Assembly: GCA_035493895.1 (NCBI GenBank)
Contig: DATJHM010000323.1
Span: 1-23,945 of the forward strand
Direction of reading: 5' to 3'
DNA: 23,945 nt
Source of the DNA: DATJHM01 sp035493895
GTDB taxonomy: Bacteria > Chloroflexota > Ktedonobacteria > Ktedonobacterales > Ktedonobacteraceae
Part shown: one piece after another, positions 21,374 to 23,945 of the stretch
How positions within the stretch are numbered: position 1 is the stretch's first letter
How the letters are laid out: the number at the start of each line of letters is the position of its first letter
Made by a program: the position numbers and the translations under genes
The notes under the pieces: model-generated
Told to the model about the DNA's origin: nothing
Seen by the model: the letters and a program-made list of their open reading frames with translations, nothing else
The model's database searches: none

Positions 21374-22789
21374 TTATTTCTCGTCGTCTTTGCTGGAGCG
21401 GTTGCGGAAGTACAAGCGGATCGCAGTGCCCGAGAAGTCGAAGGCCTCACGCAGGCGATTCTCCAGATAACGCTCATACGAGAAGTGTACCCCCTGTGTG
21501 TCGTTCACAAAGAAGACGAAGGTTGGCGGATTCACGCGTGTCTGCGTGGCATAATAGATCTTTAAAGGATGTGTGCGAATCACCGTTGGTTCATGGCGGC
21601 GAATGGCTTCCTGCACGAGCTGGTTCAGACGTGAAGTGGAGACACGCAGGTAGCGCATGTCTGCAATTCTCAAGGCCGCTTCTATAATCGACTTGACGTG
21701 ATAGCCTGTTTTTGCAGATGCAAAGAGGATCGGCGCATAGGGGATAAATTTGAGATCCTCAGCCAGTTGCTTCCGATAGGAGTCTGCACTCTGAATCTCA
21801 TCGTCCGGGCTGGGAAAATCGCCCTCGCGTTCGGCCCGGCGTTGCGCCTGTGCCAGATCCCATTTATTGACCACCACCACCACTCCCTTGGCCTGTTTCA
21901 GAATCTCGCCTGCAATGTGTGTATCCTGCGCGGCGAGCCCCTCGGTGGCATCAACAAGGAGAATAGCGACATCGCAGCGTTCAAGGGCGCGGGTTGAACG
22001 CAGAACGCTGTACTTTTCGATGCCGACGCCCACACGTCCGCGCCTGCGAATACCGGCCGTATCGATCAGGCGAAATTTGCGGTCTCCGAATACCACTTCT
22101 GAATCGATGGCATCGCGCGTCGTGCCCGGTACGTCGCTGACAATCGAGCGCTCAAAGCCGATAATTGAGTTCAGTAGGGAAGATTTGCCAACGTTTGGCC
22201 GACCGATGATGGCAAAGCGCGGAATTTCTCCCTCTTCTTCCTCCTCGGTTTCGTCTTCGGGCGGGAGCGCTTCGACAATCAGGTCGAGCAGGTCGCCAGT
22301 GCCAGAACCCTGGATAGAGGAGATATCGATGGGATCTCCCAATCCCAGGGCATAAAACTCCACCGCATCCAGACGGCGTGCAGCATTGTCAGCTTTGTTG
22401 GCAGCCAGGATCACAGGCTTTTTCGTGCGGCGCAGGAGATGAGCGACATCCTCATCGGCGGCGGTGATGCCAGAGCGGGCATCGACCATAAAAATGATGA
22501 CGTCGGCCTCCTCGATTGCGAGCTGGGCCTGTGCCATCACGTGTTCCATGAGATCGCCGGGCTGACCGGTCAGGCCAACCTGGCCGACGGGAATACCGCT
22601 CCCCAATTCGAGGCCACCTGTATCAATAAGTGTGAACTCGCGCCCGTTCCAATCTGTGTCGCCGTAGAGGCGGTCGCGGGTGGTCCCGGGTAAGTCTTCA
22701 ACGATGGCGAGACGCTCGCCAATCATGCGATTAAAAAATGTGGATTTGCCAACATTTGGCCGCCCCACGATAGCTACAAGTGGCTTCAA
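21374..22789 (-). CDS. der: Ribosome-assembly GTPase Der (EngA)
   Basis: A 471-aa protein with two tandem GTPase domains and a C-terminal KH-like domain, needed for 50S subunit assembly. The first domain has GRPNVGKS (9-16), DTGG (55-58) and NKAD (130-133). The second has GRPNVGKS (195-202), DTAG and NKWD. An acidic linker (about 176-188) joins them. The C-terminal part (about 365-471) is the KH-like RNA-binding domain. The length is normal for the family. The start is TTG at 22789, with GGAGG six bases upstream and the G1 motif at the expected distance. An extended -10 promoter lies about 90 bases upstream and a terminator follows, so it is probably monocistronic. Confidence 0.96.
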   Translation of the reverse strand: MKPLVAIVGRPNVGKSTFFNRMIGERLAIVEDLPGTTRDRLYGDTDWNGREFTLIDTGGLELGSGIPVGQVGLTGQPGDLMEHVMAQAQLAIEEADVIIFMVDARSGITAADEDVAHLLRRTKKPVILAANKADNAARRLDAVEFYALGLGDPIDISSIQGSGTGDLLDLIVEALPPEDETEEEEEGEIPRFAIIGRPNVGKSSLLNSIIGFERSIVSDVPGTTRDAIDSEVVFGDRKFRLIDTAGIRRRGRVGVGIEKYSVLRSTRALERCDVAILLVDATEGLAAQDTHIAGEILKQAKGVVVVVNKWDLAQAQRRAEREGDFPSPDDEIQSADSYRKQLAEDLKFIPYAPILFASAKTGYHVKSIIEAALRIADMRYLRVSTSRLNQLVQEAIRRHEPTVIRTHPLKIYYATQTRVNPPTFVFFVNDTQGVHFSYERYLENRLREAFDFSGTAIRLYFRNRSSKDDEK

Positions 22790-22879
22790 GACGCCCCTCC
22801 ACCCTTTCCTGGTTCCGGATGTGACCAGATAAACAGCCTGCTTACCTCTAAGAGAAACAGGGCACTATAATCGGTGGGT

Positions 22880-22888
22880 ATTATAGCA
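22880..22888 (-). promoter_or_regulatory. Extended -10 promoter of der
   Basis: On the minus strand TGC-TATAAT (22880-22888) is a perfect -10 hexamer with the TGn extension. No good -35 is visible, which the extended -10 can compensate for. It lies between the prs stop and the der start. Confidence 0.55.
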
Positions 22889-22901
22889 TAAACGTGACGC
22901 T

Positions 22902-23840
22902 TTAGCGAAATAGTTCAGAAACAGAGCGCCCGTCATGGATGCGGCTGATAGCTCCTGCAAGCAGTTCAGCGACGGAGAGGACTGTCATGTTGGGGAGACG
23001 TTTATGCTCGGGACATTGTAGCGAGTCGGTGACGACAATCTCCTTGATGGGGGCTTTGCTCAGGCGCTCTATGGCCGGGCCGGAGAAAACGGCGTGGGTG
23101 GCACAACAATAAATATCGCGCGCCCCTTGTTCATAAACCACGCGCACCGCCTGGGTGAGAGAGCCAGCAGTATCGATTTCATCATCGACGATGAGGGCAT
23201 TGCGTCCCTCGACGTTGCCGATGATGCCCATCGCTTCGGTATTGCCATCGTTGCCCACGCGCCTTTTCTCGACGATAGCCAGTGGCGCAGAGAGGCGGTC
23301 CGCAAGCTTACGGGCTTTTTTGGCAAAGCCTTCGTCAGTTGAGACAACCGTAAAGGGCTGCAAGTCTTTACTGGAAAAATAGCGTGCCTGGATAATCTGC
23401 GTGGTTAATTCATCAACAGGAATATTAAAGAAGCCCTGGATTTGTCCGGCGTGCATGTCCATCGTGACGACACGGTGAGCACCTGCGACGGTGATACAGT
23501 CAGCAATCAGACGAGCCGTAATCGGCACACGTGGCTGGTCTTTTTTGTCGGTTCTACCATAGGCATAATAGGGGATAACGGCGGTGATGCGTGAAGCGGA
23601 AGCTCGTTTCAGCGCGTCGATCATAATAAAAAGTTCCATAATAGAGCGATTGACGGGAGAGCCGAAAGGCTGAATGACAAAAACATCATGACCACGCACA
23701 TTATCATTAATTTTGACAAAAATATTCTCATTACTGAATTGAAAAACATCTGCGTCGCCTAGCGGGATGCGTAGATGTTTACAGATGGCTACAGCCAATG
23801 AGCGATTTGCATTCCCACTAAAAATACTTAATGCGTCCAA
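22902..23840 (-). CDS. prs: Ribose-phosphate pyrophosphokinase (PRPP synthetase)
   Basis: A 312-aa cytosolic enzyme making phosphoribosyl pyrophosphate from ribose 5-phosphate and ATP for purine, pyrimidine, His and Trp synthesis. Motifs are FSGNANRSLA (7-16), the ATP-site region VIPYYAYGRTDKK (88-100; a variant of the usual GRQDRK), MDMHAGQIQGFF (127-138), the flexible-loop KRR (192-194), and the PRPP loop IVDDEIDTAGS (217-227). TTG 23840 is preferred: GGAGG lies six bases upstream and the resulting length and N-terminus match the family. An ATG at 23885 would add 15 atypical residues and overlap a candidate promoter. Confidence 0.95.
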   Translation of the reverse strand: MDALSIFSGNANRSLAVAICKHLRIPLGDADVFQFSNENIFVKINDNVRGHDVFVIQPFGSPVNRSIMELFIMIDALKRASASRITAVIPYYAYGRTDKKDQPRVPITARLIADCITVAGAHRVVTMDMHAGQIQGFFNIPVDELTTQIIQARYFSSKDLQPFTVVSTDEGFAKKARKLADRLSAPLAIVEKRRVGNDGNTEAMGIIGNVEGRNALIVDDEIDTAGSLTQAVRVVYEQGARDIYCCATHAVFSGPAIERLSKAPIKEIVVTDSLQCPEHKRLPNMTVLSVAELLAGAISRIHDGRSVSELFR

Positions 23841-23863
23841 TTTGCACCTCCTGGTTGCCAAAA

Positions 23864-23872
23864 AGTATATCA
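23864..23872 (-). promoter_or_regulatory. Candidate extended -10 promoter of prs
   Basis: On the minus strand TGA-TATACT (23864-23872) fits an extended -10 element and would start transcription just upstream of the GGAGG that serves the TTG at 23840. The -35 region is unclear. Its use would exclude the longer reading frame starting at 23885. Confidence 0.4.
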
Positions 23873-23945
23873 CAAAAGAGGACATCTATGATATAGACGG
23901 CGGAGATGCTCCCGTGGTTCTTTCTTTTTACTCTTTTCCCGTGTA

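Noticed and set aside
21298..21687. 129-codon plus-strand frame starting in the der terminator
   Set aside because: It starts inside a perfect hairpin and then runs antisense through der; it is a shadow frame.

Overview
The window looks like chromosomal DNA of a Chloroflexota bacterium, most likely class Ktedonobacteria. This is inferred from the gene content: a TIR-NB-ARC-TPR protein, a large Ser/Thr kinase with a zinc ribbon and TPRs, zinc-ribbon PP2C and FHA proteins, and an rpmH-rnpA-yidD-yidC-khpB block without dnaA beside it. It is not proven by any marker I could align. Shine-Dalgarno sequences are strong throughout and many starts are GTG or TTG. I see no tRNA, rRNA, CRISPR array, transposase or phage gene.

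Left part (1-4600). A repeat-bearing non-coding stretch (1-525) precedes an SDR oxidoreductase gene. Next comes a sugar-acid catabolic locus. A KDG kinase gene (minus) diverges from a KDPG aldolase gene (plus), and a LarA-family nickel-dependent racemase/epimerase gene follows the aldolase. Kinase and aldolase together turn 2-keto-3-deoxygluconate into pyruvate and glyceraldehyde 3-phosphate. The LarA homologue may epimerise an upstream hydroxy acid. A nested dyad lies in the divergent promoter region. A perfect 22-bp inverted repeat separates this locus from the next gene.

Middle-left (4600-9000). A TIR-NB-ARC-TPR protein (849 aa; STAND ATPase, candidate immune or cell-death protein) is divergent from a 76-aa cross-brace zinc-finger protein. 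A PfkB-family sugar kinase gene follows.

Centre (9040-12090, minus). The ribosome/membrane-insertion operon rpmH-rnpA-yidD-yidC-khpB is driven by a textbook consensus promoter (TTGACA, 17 bp, TATAAT). Every gene after rpmH appears to start with GTG.

Centre-right (12170-19040, minus). A phospho-signalling cluster is transcribed in the order PP2C phosphatase, Ser/Thr kinase-zinc ribbon-TPR, zinc-ribbon PP2C, von Willebrand A protein, zinc-ribbon FHA protein. The kinase and both phosphatases carry short Thr-x-x-hydrophobic-Pro motifs in flexible segments. These look like possible phosphothreonine ligands for the FHA protein. The large PP2C also appears to hold a degenerate kinase N-lobe. This cluster is the best candidate here for an undescribed system.

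Right part (19430-23945, minus). A membrane histidine kinase without a neighbouring response regulator has an exact 11-bp tandem repeat upstream. It is followed by the ribosome-assembly GTPase gene der, with a strong hairpin terminator, and by the PRPP synthetase gene prs.
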